Shown here: piece after piece, positions 19,095 to 27,894 of the stretch | Numbering within the stretch: the stretch's first letter is position 1 | Layout of the letters: the number at the start of each line of letters is the position of its first letter | Source of the DNA: Flavobacterium cupreum | GTDB taxonomy: Bacteria; Bacteroidota; Bacteroidia; Flavobacteriales; Flavobacteriaceae | DNA length: 64,000 bases | Assembly (NCBI RefSeq): GCF_003996965.1 | Contig: NZ_QWDM01000009.1 | Coordinates: 167,788 to 231,787 of the forward strand | Direction of reading: 5' to 3' | The notes under the pieces: generated by a model | What the model was told of the DNA's origin: nothing | Seen by the model: only the letters and a program-made list of their open reading frames with translations | Databases searched by the model: none | Translations under genes and position numbers: made by a program

Positions 19095-19856
19095 ATGAGA
19101 AAAATTAGTCTGCTTCTGTTTTTGCTTTCGATATCCTGTACCGCAATTGCGCAGGATTACCAGAAAAGGGATAGTATCGCTGCTGATACTGTCATCAATA
19201 CACGGTTTGGTTACAAACAGCTTATCATTCCCGGAATCTTAGTGGGTTATGGTCTTTGGGGCGCTGAAAGCGGGCAGATTAAAAGTTTTAATTTCCAGAT
19301 TCGTAATGAAGTTAAAGAAAGCATAGACACCAAAGTAACTATCGATGATTTTTCAAGATATGTCCCGGCAGTTTCGGTATACGCACTGAATGCTTTTGGG
19401 GTGAAAGGCAAAAACAACATGAGAGACCGTTCTGTTATCCTGGCTACTTCCACCATTATTTGTGTGGGCACTGTTTTTGGCCTAAAATCAATCACAAATG
19501 TCGAGCGGCCTGACGGGACTTCGAATGATTCTTTTCCATCAGGGCATACGGCTATTGCCTTTGCAGGTGCCGAATTTCTATATCAGGAATACAAAGATCA
19601 GTCGGTTTGGTACGGGGTTGCAGGTTATGCCATCGCTACCGGAACAGGAGTATTCAGAATGTACAACAACAGGCACTGGCTAACTGATGTAGCTGCCGGA
19701 GCCGGAATCGGAATACTCAGCACGAAAGCAGCGTACTGGCTCAATCCTTACCTTTCCCGAAAATTATTCGGCGCCAAAGAAAATAAATCAACTTCTCTTC
19801 TTATGCCTTCCTATGATGGAAAACAGTTTAGCCTCTGTTATTTTAAAACATTTTAA
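19095..19856 (+). CDS. PAP2-family membrane phosphatase
   Basis: A 253-residue protein with a signal or first membrane segment (LLLFLLSISCTAIAQ). The three PAP2 phosphatase motifs are complete: KSITNVERP, SFPSGHTAIAF and RMYNNRHWLTD (R-x5-H-x3-D). Such enzymes dephosphorylate lipid phosphates such as undecaprenyl pyrophosphate or phosphatidic acid at the membrane. It ends with LNPYLSRKLFG. The gene is alone on the plus strand and converges with the lipoprotein array. Confidence 0.88.
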   Translation: MRKISLLLFLLSISCTAIAQDYQKRDSIAADTVINTRFGYKQLIIPGILVGYGLWGAESGQIKSFNFQIRNEVKESIDTKVTIDDFSRYVPAVSVYALNAFGVKGKNNMRDRSVILATSTIICVGTVFGLKSITNVERPDGTSNDSFPSGHTAIAFAGAEFLYQEYKDQSVWYGVAGYAIATGTGVFRMYNNRHWLTDVAAGAGIGILSTKAAYWLNPYLSRKLFGAKENKSTSLLMPSYDGKQFSLCYFKTF

Positions 19857-19883
19857 TGCCGACTTTCCGTTTCTTTTAAAAAA

Positions 19884-19913
19884 AATCCCCAACCGATTAA
19901 ACGATTGAGGATT
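19884..19913 (-). terminator. Terminator of the lipoprotein array
   Basis: AATCCCCAA and TTGAGGATT pair with one mismatch around a 12-base loop. Read on the minus strand, the stem is followed by eight T residues, a good intrinsic terminator directly after the last (broken) array gene. It may also serve the PAP2 gene on the other strand less well. Confidence 0.65.
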
Positions 19914-19932
19914 AGCAAAATTTATCGTCTGA

Positions 19933-20352
19933 TTACTCGTTACCAATAACTTTAATTCGTTCAACAGTAAGGTTGCCGTATTTTTCTACGTCTTCTTTTG
20001 TCCATTTATAGGCTGTATCTTTTGGTCTTTTATCAAAATTCCAGTCTAAAGGCTCCTTTACATATACATATAAACCTACACCAAACGTAGTGTCGTATAT
20101 TGATTTCTTCATTAATTCTTCCCGGCTTATAAATCGAAAAGAAAAAAATGGTGGATAATCTACTGTACCTGATACAAGTTTTATTTCCGGTTTTATTTCT
20201 TTTAGGAGATCTTTTAGCGGTTTATTAATGAAATGTTATTCGTTTAGTTTTAATTTATGTGCATCATTTGGTACCTGAACCATTTGTTGTGCTTTGCAGT
20301 TATATTGAATCAGAGAAAACAACAATAAGAATAGTTTTACTATATTTCTCAT
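19933..20352 (-). pseudogene. Nonsense-disrupted seventh copy of the array lipoprotein
   Basis: Reading on the minus strand from ATG 20352 gives MRNIVKLFLLLFSLIQYNC, KAQQMVQVPNDAHKLKLNE, then a TAA where the paralogues have Gln (NEQQFINKP becomes NE-stop-HFINKP), then HFINKPLKDLLKEIKPEI and on to the normal end YGNLTVERIKVIGNE. The frame is otherwise open for all 140 codons, so this is a single-codon loss, probably recent. It lies 5 bp from the next copy, at the distal end of the operon. Confidence 0.88.
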
Positions 20353-20356
20353 GTTA

Positions 20357-20788
20357 TTAATCTTTTGTCTGATCAATTACCTGAATTTTAACTACAGTGA
20401 AACTTCCGTATTTTTCAACATCTTTTTTGGTCCATTCAAACTCTGTTTCTTGTGATCTCTTACCATTATCCCATTCGTCAACAGGCTCTTTTACATACAC
20501 ATATAATCCTGTAAATTTTCCCTCTATCATTTTTTGTTTTAATTCGTTTGAACTACTAAATGAAAACATAAAATAGCATGGATAACCTTTTGGAACCTTG
20601 ACTCCAAAAGCTGATTGTATCTCTGGTTTTATTTCTTTCAGAAGGTTTTTTAAAGGCTTGTTGAGAAATTGCTCTTCATTGGATACTAATTTATAAATAT
20701 CATCTTGTGTTTGTACCATTTGTTGTGCTTTGCAGCTAATGTTTGCAAACAGGAATAGAATTATGAATGTTTTAAATATGATTTTCAT
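20357..20788 (-). CDS. Array lipoprotein, copy 6
   Basis: A 143-residue paralogue. It has a lipoprotein signal (LFLFANISC) followed by KAQQMVQTQDDIYKLVSNE. The shared core EEQFLNKPLKNLLKEIKPEI, the aromatic strand YPCYFMFSFSS, LYVYVKEPVDEWDNGKRSQ and WTKKDVEKYGSFTVVKIQV are all present. The function is unknown; the family looks like a small secreted alpha/beta domain. It differs from copy 5 mostly in the central variable part. Confidence 0.8.
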   Translation of the reverse strand: MKIIFKTFIILFLFANISCKAQQMVQTQDDIYKLVSNEEQFLNKPLKNLLKEIKPEIQSAFGVKVPKGYPCYFMFSFSSSNELKQKMIEGKFTGLYVYVKEPVDEWDNGKRSQETEFEWTKKDVEKYGSFTVVKIQVIDQTKD

Positions 20789-20832
20789 ATGCTTAGTTTT
20801 ATCGTTATGATTTGAAGATTATCATTATTAGG

Positions 20833-21243
20833 TTATTCTTTACCAATAACTTTAATTCGTTCTACAGTAAGGTTTCCGTACTTTTCCGCATCTTCTTCTG
20901 TCCATTTATAAGCTGTATCTTTTGGTCTTTTATCAAAATTCCAGTCTAAAGGTTCTTTTACATATACATATAGACCTAATATATTTCCACCTAATGGTCT
21001 CTTAATTAATTCTTCCCGGCTTATAAATCGAAAAGAAAAAAAAGACGGATATTCTACCGTACCTGAAACAAATTTTATTTCCGGTTTTATTTCTTTCAAT
21101 AAATTTTTTAAAGGTTTATTGATAAATTGCTGTTCATTTATTTTTAATAGATAGACATCTTTGGTAGTTTGCACCATTTGTTGTGCTTTGCAGCTACAGT
21201 GTATCACAGAAAACAACAGTAAGAGTTTCAAGGTATTTTTCAT
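20833..21243 (-). CDS. Array lipoprotein, copy 5
   Basis: A 136-residue paralogue with a lipoprotein signal ending at HCSC and KAQQMVQTTKDVYLLKINE after it. The core NEQQFINKPLKNLLKEIKPE, the strand YPSFFSFRFISREEL, VKEPLDWNFDKRPKD and EKYGNLTVERIKVIGKE are conserved. It is closest to the broken seventh copy and to copy 1 in its C-terminal half, which suggests recombination or repeated duplication within the array. The function is unknown. Confidence 0.8.
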   Translation of the reverse strand: MKNTLKLLLLFSVIHCSCKAQQMVQTTKDVYLLKINEQQFINKPLKNLLKEIKPEIKFVSGTVEYPSFFSFRFISREELIKRPLGGNILGLYVYVKEPLDWNFDKRPKDTAYKWTEEDAEKYGNLTVERIKVIGKE

Positions 21244-21248
21244 TTTTT

Positions 21249-21665
21249 TTAGTCTTCTATTCGTTGAACTACCTTGATTCTAGTTATAGTAAGATTACCA
21301 TACTTTTCTAAATCTTCCTTTGTCCATTGGTATTCTTTTCCTTTAATTCTTGTATCAAAATTCCAGTCAATCGGTTCCTCTACATATATATAAATACTAT
21401 TATGTTTTCTCCCAATGACCCTTCGATTAATCTCAGTGGCAGTAAAAAACTTGAAAGCAAAAAATGATGGATAATCTACTATTGCGAAAGCCATCTTTAT
21501 CTCTGGTTTTATTTCTTTCAGAACATTTTTTAATGGCTTGTTGATAAATTGCTGTTCATTTGCTTTTAATTTATAAATGTCATCATGTGTTTGTATCATT
21601 TGTTGTGCTTTGCAGTTAGAATTTATAACAAATAATATTGCTAATATTTTTATAGTACTTTCCAT
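21249..21665 (-). CDS. Array lipoprotein, copy 4
   Basis: A 138-residue paralogue. The signal ends in INSNC followed by KAQQMIQTHDDIYKLKANE. It keeps the core (QQFINKPLKNVLKEIKPEIK) and the terminal WTKEDLEKYGNLTITRIKV, but its middle (ATEINRRVIGRKHNSIYIYV) is the most divergent in the array. The start lies 3 bp from the stop of copy 3, consistent with one transcript. The function is unknown. Confidence 0.8.
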   Translation of the reverse strand: MESTIKILAILFVINSNCKAQQMIQTHDDIYKLKANEQQFINKPLKNVLKEIKPEIKMAFAIVDYPSFFAFKFFTATEINRRVIGRKHNSIYIYVEEPIDWNFDTRIKGKEYQWTKEDLEKYGNLTITRIKVVQRIED

Positions 21666-21668
21666 ACT

Positions 21669-22100
21669 TTAGTCTTCTATTCGTTCAATTACTTTAATCC
21701 TCACTACAGTAAAATTACCATACTTCTCCACATCTTCTTTTCGCCAGGAGAATTCTATTTCTTTTGGTCTGGTACCATAATCCCATTCATCAACGGGCTC
21801 TTTTACATAAACGTATAATCCTATAAGTTTTCTTCCTTCCTTTTTTTGTTTTAATTCGTGTGAACTAATAAACGAAAATGAAAAATACGATGGATAACCT
21901 ACTGAGCTCAACGTTCCAAAAGCTGATTTTATCTCTGGTTTTATTTCTTTCAGAAGATTTCTTAATGGCTTGTTAAGAAATTGCTGCTCATTTTTCTTTA
22001 ATTTATAGACATCATTAGGAGTTTGAACCATTTGTTGTGCTTTGCAGCTAATGTTTATAAATAGAACTATAAGCGCGGATATTTTTAATATGTTTTTCAT
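21669..22100 (-). CDS. Array lipoprotein, copy 3
   Basis: A 143-residue paralogue with a signal ending in FINISC and KAQQMVQTPNDVYKLKKNE. It shares the longer central variant with copy 6 (SSHELKQKKEGRKLIGLYVY, VKEPVDEWDYGTRPK). The C-terminus is WRKEDVEKYGNFTVVRIKVI. The function is unknown. The gap to copy 2 is 5 bp. Confidence 0.8.
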   Translation of the reverse strand: MKNILKISALIVLFINISCKAQQMVQTPNDVYKLKKNEQQFLNKPLRNLLKEIKPEIKSAFGTLSSVGYPSYFSFSFISSHELKQKKEGRKLIGLYVYVKEPVDEWDYGTRPKEIEFSWRKEDVEKYGNFTVVRIKVIERIED

Positions 22101-22105
22101 AGCAT

Positions 22106-22531
22106 CTATTCCTCTACGGGTTGAATTACTTTGATTCGAACTACAATTAGATCACCATATTTCTCTACTTCTTCTTTGGCCCACCTTAATTCCTGACCTT
22201 TAGGTCTTTCCTCATATTTCCAGTCAATAGGAGTTCTTACATAGACATATAACGATACACGATCTTCTTTGCTTCCCATATTTTTTCTTCGTTGTTCCAA
22301 TGTTCTAAATTTAAAGCTAAAATAATAAGGATTATTTTCGTTAGTAGCATCTGCAGTTTTGATTTCCGGTTTTATTTCTTTGAGAAGATTTTTTAAAGGT
22401 TTATCGATAAATTGCTGTTCATTTATTTTTAATAGATACACATCTTTGGTAGTTTGTACCATTTGTTGTGCTTTGCAGCTAATGTTTGCAAATACGAATA
22501 GAATTATAAATGTTTTTAATATGATTTTCAT
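22106..22531 (-). CDS. Array lipoprotein, copy 2
   Basis: I choose the ATG at 22531 (141 residues). A longer reading from 22585 would overlap copy 1 and put 18 extra residues before the signal peptide MKIILKTFIILFVFANISC. The signal is nearly identical to that of copy 6. The core is NEQQFIDKPLKNLLKEIKPE, but the middle is distinct (LEQRRKNMGSKEDRVSLYVY, VRTPIDWKYEERPKGQELRW). The function is unknown. Confidence 0.8.
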   Translation of the reverse strand: MKIILKTFIILFVFANISCKAQQMVQTTKDVYLLKINEQQFIDKPLKNLLKEIKPEIKTADATNENNPYYFSFKFRTLEQRRKNMGSKEDRVSLYVYVRTPIDWKYEERPKGQELRWAKEEVEKYGDLIVVRIKVIQPVEE

Positions 22532-22571
22532 GGTACTTAGTCTTATTTTAAGGATTTGAAGATTAACAAAA

Positions 22572-22982
22572 TTATTCTTTACCACTAACTTTAATTCGTT
22601 CTACAGTAAGATTTCCGTACTTTTCCAAATCCTCTTTTGTCCAATTGTATGCTGTACTCTTTGGTCTTTTATCAAAATTCCAGTCTAAAGGCTCTTTTAC
22701 ATATACATAAAATCTTAAAGTACTTCCAAGTGTTTTTTTGTTCAATTCTTCTCGACTTATAAAATAAAAAGAAAAAAAAGGTGGGTAGTCTACTGTACCT
22801 AGTACAAGTTTAATTTCCGGTTTTATCTCATTTAATAAATTTTTCAAAGGTTTGTTTATGAATTGCTGCTCATTCGTTTTTAACTTATAAACATCTTCAG
22901 GTGTCTGAACAATTTGTTGTGCTTTGCAGCTAGTATTTATTACAAATAATAGGATTACGAAAATTTTGAAAGTATCATTCAT
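22572..22982 (-). CDS. Array lipoprotein, copy 1
   Basis: A 136-residue paralogue, the first after the HNHP-motif lipoprotein gene (18 bp gap). The signal ends in VINTSC, then KAQQIVQTPEDVYKLKTNE. The core NEQQFINKPLKNLLNEIKPE, VKEPLDWNFDKRPKST and YGNLTVERIKVSGKE are conserved. As the most promoter-proximal copy it may be the founding or best-expressed member (inference). The function is unknown. Confidence 0.8.
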   Translation of the reverse strand: MNDTFKIFVILLFVINTSCKAQQIVQTPEDVYKLKTNEQQFINKPLKNLLNEIKPEIKLVLGTVDYPPFFSFYFISREELNKKTLGSTLRFYVYVKEPLDWNFDKRPKSTAYNWTKEDLEKYGNLTVERIKVSGKE

Positions 22983-23000
22983 TTTTATTAAATTTTATAG

Positions 23001-24347
23001 TTAATTACACGGTACGGCTGAAAATGTTTTAGAGCCATCTGAGTTTGTGGTTTGCTGGATTTTAATGCGATTAAATTTTCCGCTGCTATCTTGTTTCATT
23101 AATGTGATTCCGGCATTATTGTTATCTAAAACTAAGGCTATGACCATTGTTCGTGCTTCATTTGATTCACCAAATTTAGTTTTTACATCTTGAATTTGGT
23201 CAAATATTATTTGAGGAAATTCCGGCGGATATATAGGAGATATGTCCGCCGGATAAGCCGCCACAAAAGCTTTTGCCGCTGTTAAATTCGTAATTACAAT
23301 GGCATAGGTTTCACCTCCTGTTAAGATAAAAGAAGTTGTAAAATTACTGTTTTTTGTATTCAGCGTTACCGCAGTATAGATATCTCCTGATGATAGGGGT
23401 GTATTATTCGGGTGATTGTGCATCACGGCAAAAGCTCCCGGCCAGTTCTGGTTGACCTTTACTCCGTTTGTCCCTCCGTTGTTCATAGGTGCCTGGGTTA
23501 AAGCGCCTCCTGCACCATTCCCCAAGGTAATACTGTGTTCCTTTCCGTCAGTACTCGCCTGCATAATATCGGATTTAGCGTTTAAATAACCAGCTTTCGC
23601 TGAAATTCCTGTTGTTGTTTTAGCGGCACCGCAGGGATCTAATTTAAAAGAAGGGAAATACGTCCGGGGAACAGCACCTGACATACCGGGAGGTCCCCAA
23701 TTGTATCCGCTTCCATAATCAGGTTCCCAAACCCAGCTGCTGCAGTTTACAGAAGAACCTACATAAACCCAATATCTGCAGTATGTTCGCGAAGTTTCGT
23801 TTGATTCCCTACTTAAATTGTGCAGGGCTGTCACCATTCCGTTTACAAATTCCCCCGAGTATATAATTTTATTTTGACTGTCCTGAATGGTGATGTAGCC
23901 CGAATATCTGGGATCGATATGGTAGAAATTTTGTTCCCTATTCGTATTGTCAAAAGCGTAGTCTTTTGTTGTGTAAACAATGTCGTACACTTTGTATTGA
24001 CCTGCTATGTCGGGAACAAATAATAATCTCATATGCGTTTTGTAGTCTTCATCAGTCACAACATTGGTATTGGTATTTGGTTTCAGCATAAGAGGAACTT
24101 CTATCGTCCTTCCCATTTCTCCATTCGTTACAATGGCATTGTTCCAGTCAATCGTTTCGGTGAAGGCTAATGCTTCGAGCTGCAGCCTACTGTTCTCAAA
24201 CCATTTTTTTGCAGCAGTAACGGCTTTGTTTTGCTCCTTTTTTTGAATGCCGGGTGCCTCATTTTCATCTTGCTGGCATCGTGACAGAAAAACTCCTACA
24301 CTTATTAAGATAAAGATAGAAGCTGCCTTTTTTAGTTTACCATCCAT
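23001..24347 (-). CDS. Large lipoprotein with JAMM-like HNHP motif
   Basis: A 448-residue protein. A membrane-targeting segment ends in a Cys (VGVFLSRCQQDE), a plausible lipoprotein anchor although the lipobox is imperfect. Residues about 50-190 form a beta-rich region containing YSGYITIQDSQNKIIYSGEF. In the second half, GAFAVMHNHPNNTPLSSGDI resembles the HxHP-x(n)-SxxD metal-binding motif of JAMM/RadC-type domains, with one residue fewer between His and Ser than usual. The Cys-rich stretch (RTYCRYWVYVGSSVNCSSW) may form disulfides. It heads an operon with seven small lipoprotein paralogues. A metalloprotease or a catalytically altered relative is possible; activity is not proven. Confidence 0.6.
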   Translation of the reverse strand: MDGKLKKAASIFILISVGVFLSRCQQDENEAPGIQKKEQNKAVTAAKKWFENSRLQLEALAFTETIDWNNAIVTNGEMGRTIEVPLMLKPNTNTNVVTDEDYKTHMRLLFVPDIAGQYKVYDIVYTTKDYAFDNTNREQNFYHIDPRYSGYITIQDSQNKIIYSGEFVNGMVTALHNLSRESNETSRTYCRYWVYVGSSVNCSSWVWEPDYGSGYNWGPPGMSGAVPRTYFPSFKLDPCGAAKTTTGISAKAGYLNAKSDIMQASTDGKEHSITLGNGAGGALTQAPMNNGGTNGVKVNQNWPGAFAVMHNHPNNTPLSSGDIYTAVTLNTKNSNFTTSFILTGGETYAIVITNLTAAKAFVAAYPADISPIYPPEFPQIIFDQIQDVKTKFGESNEARTMVIALVLDNNNAGITLMKQDSSGKFNRIKIQQTTNSDGSKTFSAVPCN

Positions 24348-24563
24348 AATTTACAGAAATTAAGGTTAATTACTCTATTAAAAACATCACTTAAAACTAT
24401 ACTTAATAAAGGAGAGCATCCATCAGGAATAAACAAACCCTATTATTCATGTAATAACTGGTCTGATATTTAGCATAACTTGTTTTTGTCAGGATAAATT
24501 TTAATGTATTTTAGTCGATTCGCTGAGGGTAAAAACGGCACAAAAAGTATTTTAGCCCATAAA

Positions 24564-24589
24564 AAAACCAGTGATTTACCACTGGTTTT
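24564..24589 (-). terminator. Terminator of the GH87-like gene
   Basis: AAAACCAGTG and CACTGGTTTT form a perfect 10-bp stem with a 6-base loop. On the minus strand it is followed by seven T residues. It lies in the 312-bp gap 24348-24659, which otherwise contains no ORF; its left part is the leader of the HNHP lipoprotein operon. Confidence 0.85.
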
Positions 24590-24659
24590 ACTTTAAGGTA
24601 TTATAAAATCGTTCCCTGTATTTTAGAATGAGTCTTTCCGGAATGTTATTTCAACCCAA

Positions 24660-27605
24660 TTATTTAACGATCAGTTTTTTAGAAATAGTAAAATCACTGG
24701 TGCTGATGGTAACCACATACATCCCTTTAGCTAAATTGTGATTGATTTTTGAAGAGGCGCTTAGCTTGTTTACCAAAACTTTTCTTCCCACTAAATCAGT
24801 AACGGTTACTGTTGCCACATCACCGGGTTTTAATTCCGGGAATACAATATTAAATTCATTGTTAGTCGCCGGGTTTGGATAAATTCCGATAAAAGCATTA
24901 TTTTCGATACTTAATGCTGCTTTTTCGCTGCTCATTTTAGCTGTGGTCGTGCTTTGAAATTGCCATTGTGCACTTTCCCAATTGTTCTGGCCTCCGGCAT
25001 ATTGAGCAGAACCGGTAAGGTTTTCGATATGGATCATACTTCCGGTCTGCCATCTGTTTTTGATTCTTACCCAGGTACCATCTACATTTTCGTTTGACCA
25101 TTGGGCACTCCACCAGCCGGTTGACCCGGCAGTACATTGTACGGCTCCTGTTAAGTTTTCAATATGCATTATATCTCCCGTACCTACATTTTTCAATACA
25201 AAATAAGTGGCATCTACAGCAACTTTTTCCCATTTGTAATTGTTGTTGGCTACTGTTGCACCGTACCCTACATTGGCACCGGCATCGTATAAATAATTGT
25301 TCGTCCACCTGTTTTTAATGGTAAAATAACTTCCTGTTGCCGTGCTCACGGTAATTATGGCCGTACTTGTTTTGTTTCCACTTGCTGTTGTGACCGTTAT
25401 GGTGGCTGTACCGTTTGAAATTGCCGTCACTAAACCTGAAGCGTTAACCGTTGCTACGCCAGTATTGTTTGAAGCATAACTAACCGATTTATTCGTTGCA
25501 TTGGATGGCAGCACTGTTGCTGTCAATTGTTGGGTTCCGCCTACGGCCAATGTTGCCGAGGCCGGACTAAGGCTCACACTGCTAACGGCCACTGCTGATG
25601 AATTTACTGTAATTACGGCAGTCGCTGTTTTAGAACCGTCCTGCGTAGTGACTGTAATGGTGGCTGTGCCCGAAGCAATGGCAGTAATTAAACCCGTCCC
25701 GTTTACGGTTGCAACGCCGGTATTATTAGAACTGTAGGTCACCGTTTTGTTTGTCGCATTGGCCGGAGCAACAGTTGGTGTTAATTGTTGTGTGGCGCCA
25801 ACGCTTAAAGTGGCTGTTGCCGGCGTCACCGTTACGCCTGTGACTGCCACTGATGTGCTGGAACAGGTACTGCTTTGCGTCCACGAAAAGGAGCCAATTG
25901 CGCTGATTTCTTCATTAGCTGTAGCATTTCCGCCCCTGTTGGAATAATTCATATTGCAATAGGTTCCATTCCCCGCCGGAGAACCTGCTATCAGTACAAA
26001 AAATCCTCTTCCCCAATTTCTGTTAAGGGCGTTATTGTTGGGGAATTCTTTACCCGTACCGTTAACTGTTATATCTTTAAAACTAAGATTATAAATTCCG
26101 TCTCCTGATCTTTTACTGATCGAAATAGCATCATTTCTCGAATCAATAATATCGAGATTATAAAGCTGAACATTTTTAACCTGAGAGCCGGCATTAGTGG
26201 CGCTGAAAATATCTACTGCCGCTACCGGATTGTTATACGTATCATTAAAAGTTCCGCAGGTGGTTACGGTAATATCATGAATTTCGTGCATTCCGTCATT
26301 GTTGAATGGCGCGCCGGGAAAGTTATTACTGACTCTGATACCCGCTTCCAGATTGTCTTTTATAATTAAATTGTAGGCTTTGTTATTTTTTCCGCCGTAA
26401 ATAGCCAGACCACATGCACGCCAGCAGTTTTCCGAAGTATTGTACCTAAACGTATTATTGATACATTCCAGTCCGTCCGCCGACCAGATCGCCTGATCGT
26501 CATCGCCATTATTCCTAAAATTACAGTGTTCTACAACGGAATTAGCAGTTCCTTTGCACAGATTAATTCCGTCGGCATAATTATTTCTGAAACGACAATG
26601 CGACAGTGTAAATCCATCGGCAATTGCAGGGCCTCCGACATTGTACTGTGCAATCCAGGCCCCGCATTCAAAATGTTCTGCCCATATGTTTTTCACTGTT
26701 GAAGTTGCCGTAAAAACACCATTTATAGCTTTATAAGAATTGCTTCTTGACGCGGAATTTGTCGTTAAATACAAATCCGAAAATGAAATATTGCTGGCAT
26801 TGGCACGCAATCCGCCATTACCGCTGCTCGTATTCGTAAAATTAATTTGGGTATACCACATTCCGGCACCTACTAATGAAGTATTGGCAGAGCCGAAATA
26901 CAATTCCCTGTTAACGTTGAAAACACCAGTCGGGACAAATATTTTTTTGCCGCCGTTTGCATCAATAAAAGTCTGAAGATCACTTCCGTTTCCGGTATAA
27001 GTCACGGAACCGGATGGAGCGGTAACAGCAGCCGGAACGGGTTCCAGCTCTGCAAAATCCAAATGGATATTACCTGATTCCCTCACTAGTTTTAAAGTTC
27101 CGGATACCGCGATTTTGGCAGGAAGTTTATAACGGACTTCGTCAAATCGCATTCTTGGGTTTTGATTGGTAATGCCGCCATTATTTGGATTTCCGTTACT
27201 CCACAGATATTCCCAGGACCAGGTGGAAGTCAATGTCAGGGTCGTAATTTTTGTGTTGCCGTTGTAGACACCCAAAGTTCCTGTTTGTCCGTCGGGAACA
27301 CTGTACCGAATGACAAGCCCGTCTGCAGCTTCAGTAAGTGTCCACTGAACGGTGGCATTGGTGGCAGACAGATTTACACATTGCTGGTCAGTAGCTTCCG
27401 ATTGCAGATCAGCCTGCACATAGGATTTTGAAGTAGCAGCAGCACCGTTGGACAATTGGCCCACATTGGCTTCATACCTTTTATAAGGCGCATCGTAGTA
27501 GCCACGCTGTGCCTGCAAATTTGAGGTTAAGAGAAGGAAAAAGAGCCCTGTGAAAAGGCCATATTTTTCTCTTGTAGAAAAAATAGCAAGTAATCGATTC
27601 TTCAT
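24660..27605 (-). CDS. GH87-like alpha-1,3-glucanase (mycodextranase), T9SS-secreted
   Basis: A 981-residue multidomain protein. A signal peptide ends near SNLQAQ. Residues about 60-190 form a carbohydrate-binding beta-sandwich. Residues about 195-580 form a right-handed beta-helix with NNYADGINLCKGTANSVVEH and FRNNGDDDQAIWSADGLEC; the ADGIN Asp and the GDDD pair match the catalytic Asp arrangement of GH87. Two bacterial Ig-like BIG2 domains follow (TLSVGATQQLTPTV and TLAVGGTQQLTATV), then a repeated trefoil-like module with two HIENLTG copies, and a T9SS sorting domain (IGIYPNPATNNEFNIVFPEL to the terminal KKLIVK). It probably attacks alpha-1,3-glucan from fungal walls or biofilms. Confidence 0.75.
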   Translation of the reverse strand: MKNRLLAIFSTREKYGLFTGLFFLLLTSNLQAQRGYYDAPYKRYEANVGQLSNGAAATSKSYVQADLQSEATDQQCVNLSATNATVQWTLTEAADGLVIRYSVPDGQTGTLGVYNGNTKITTLTLTSTWSWEYLWSNGNPNNGGITNQNPRMRFDEVRYKLPAKIAVSGTLKLVRESGNIHLDFAELEPVPAAVTAPSGSVTYTGNGSDLQTFIDANGGKKIFVPTGVFNVNRELYFGSANTSLVGAGMWYTQINFTNTSSGNGGLRANASNISFSDLYLTTNSASRSNSYKAINGVFTATSTVKNIWAEHFECGAWIAQYNVGGPAIADGFTLSHCRFRNNYADGINLCKGTANSVVEHCNFRNNGDDDQAIWSADGLECINNTFRYNTSENCWRACGLAIYGGKNNKAYNLIIKDNLEAGIRVSNNFPGAPFNNDGMHEIHDITVTTCGTFNDTYNNPVAAVDIFSATNAGSQVKNVQLYNLDIIDSRNDAISISKRSGDGIYNLSFKDITVNGTGKEFPNNNALNRNWGRGFFVLIAGSPAGNGTYCNMNYSNRGGNATANEEISAIGSFSWTQSSTCSSTSVAVTGVTVTPATATLSVGATQQLTPTVAPANATNKTVTYSSNNTGVATVNGTGLITAIASGTATITVTTQDGSKTATAVITVNSSAVAVSSVSLSPASATLAVGGTQQLTATVLPSNATNKSVSYASNNTGVATVNASGLVTAISNGTATITVTTASGNKTSTAIITVSTATGSYFTIKNRWTNNYLYDAGANVGYGATVANNNYKWEKVAVDATYFVLKNVGTGDIMHIENLTGAVQCTAGSTGWWSAQWSNENVDGTWVRIKNRWQTGSMIHIENLTGSAQYAGGQNNWESAQWQFQSTTTAKMSSEKAALSIENNAFIGIYPNPATNNEFNIVFPELKPGDVATVTVTDLVGRKVLVNKLSASSKINHNLAKGMYVVTISTSDFTISKKLIVK

Positions 27606-27894
27606 AATTTTGGTTTTTTAATTAGTAAGTTTGTTCCTAAAAAAAGGATATAACGAAACTAGACTTAAAAAGAAAAATAAAGAAAAGATATAGTGAAAAT
27701 CAAGATTTATACAACGATTTCGTTTAATCAAACAGCTGATAATCAATATTATAAATTTTCAATAAAAATAAAAAATCAAGAAAAAATACAGGTCAGAAGT
27801 TTCTTATTTAAAGAGAATGCAATTAGAATATGAAAAAAATCAGGTTCGTTTTTAATTTATTGCCTACATCTTTCAAAAAAATATTCGGGACTGC

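Noticed and set aside
22531..22585. Start of array copy 2 at 22585
   Set aside because: It would overlap copy 1 by 14 bases and add 18 residues before a standard lipoprotein signal; ATG 22531 matches the other copies.
26000..26600. Separate pectate lyase identity for the beta-helix part of the 24660-27605 gene
   Set aside because: The ADGIN and GDDD pattern fits GH87 better than pectin-active families, though a search is needed to be certain.
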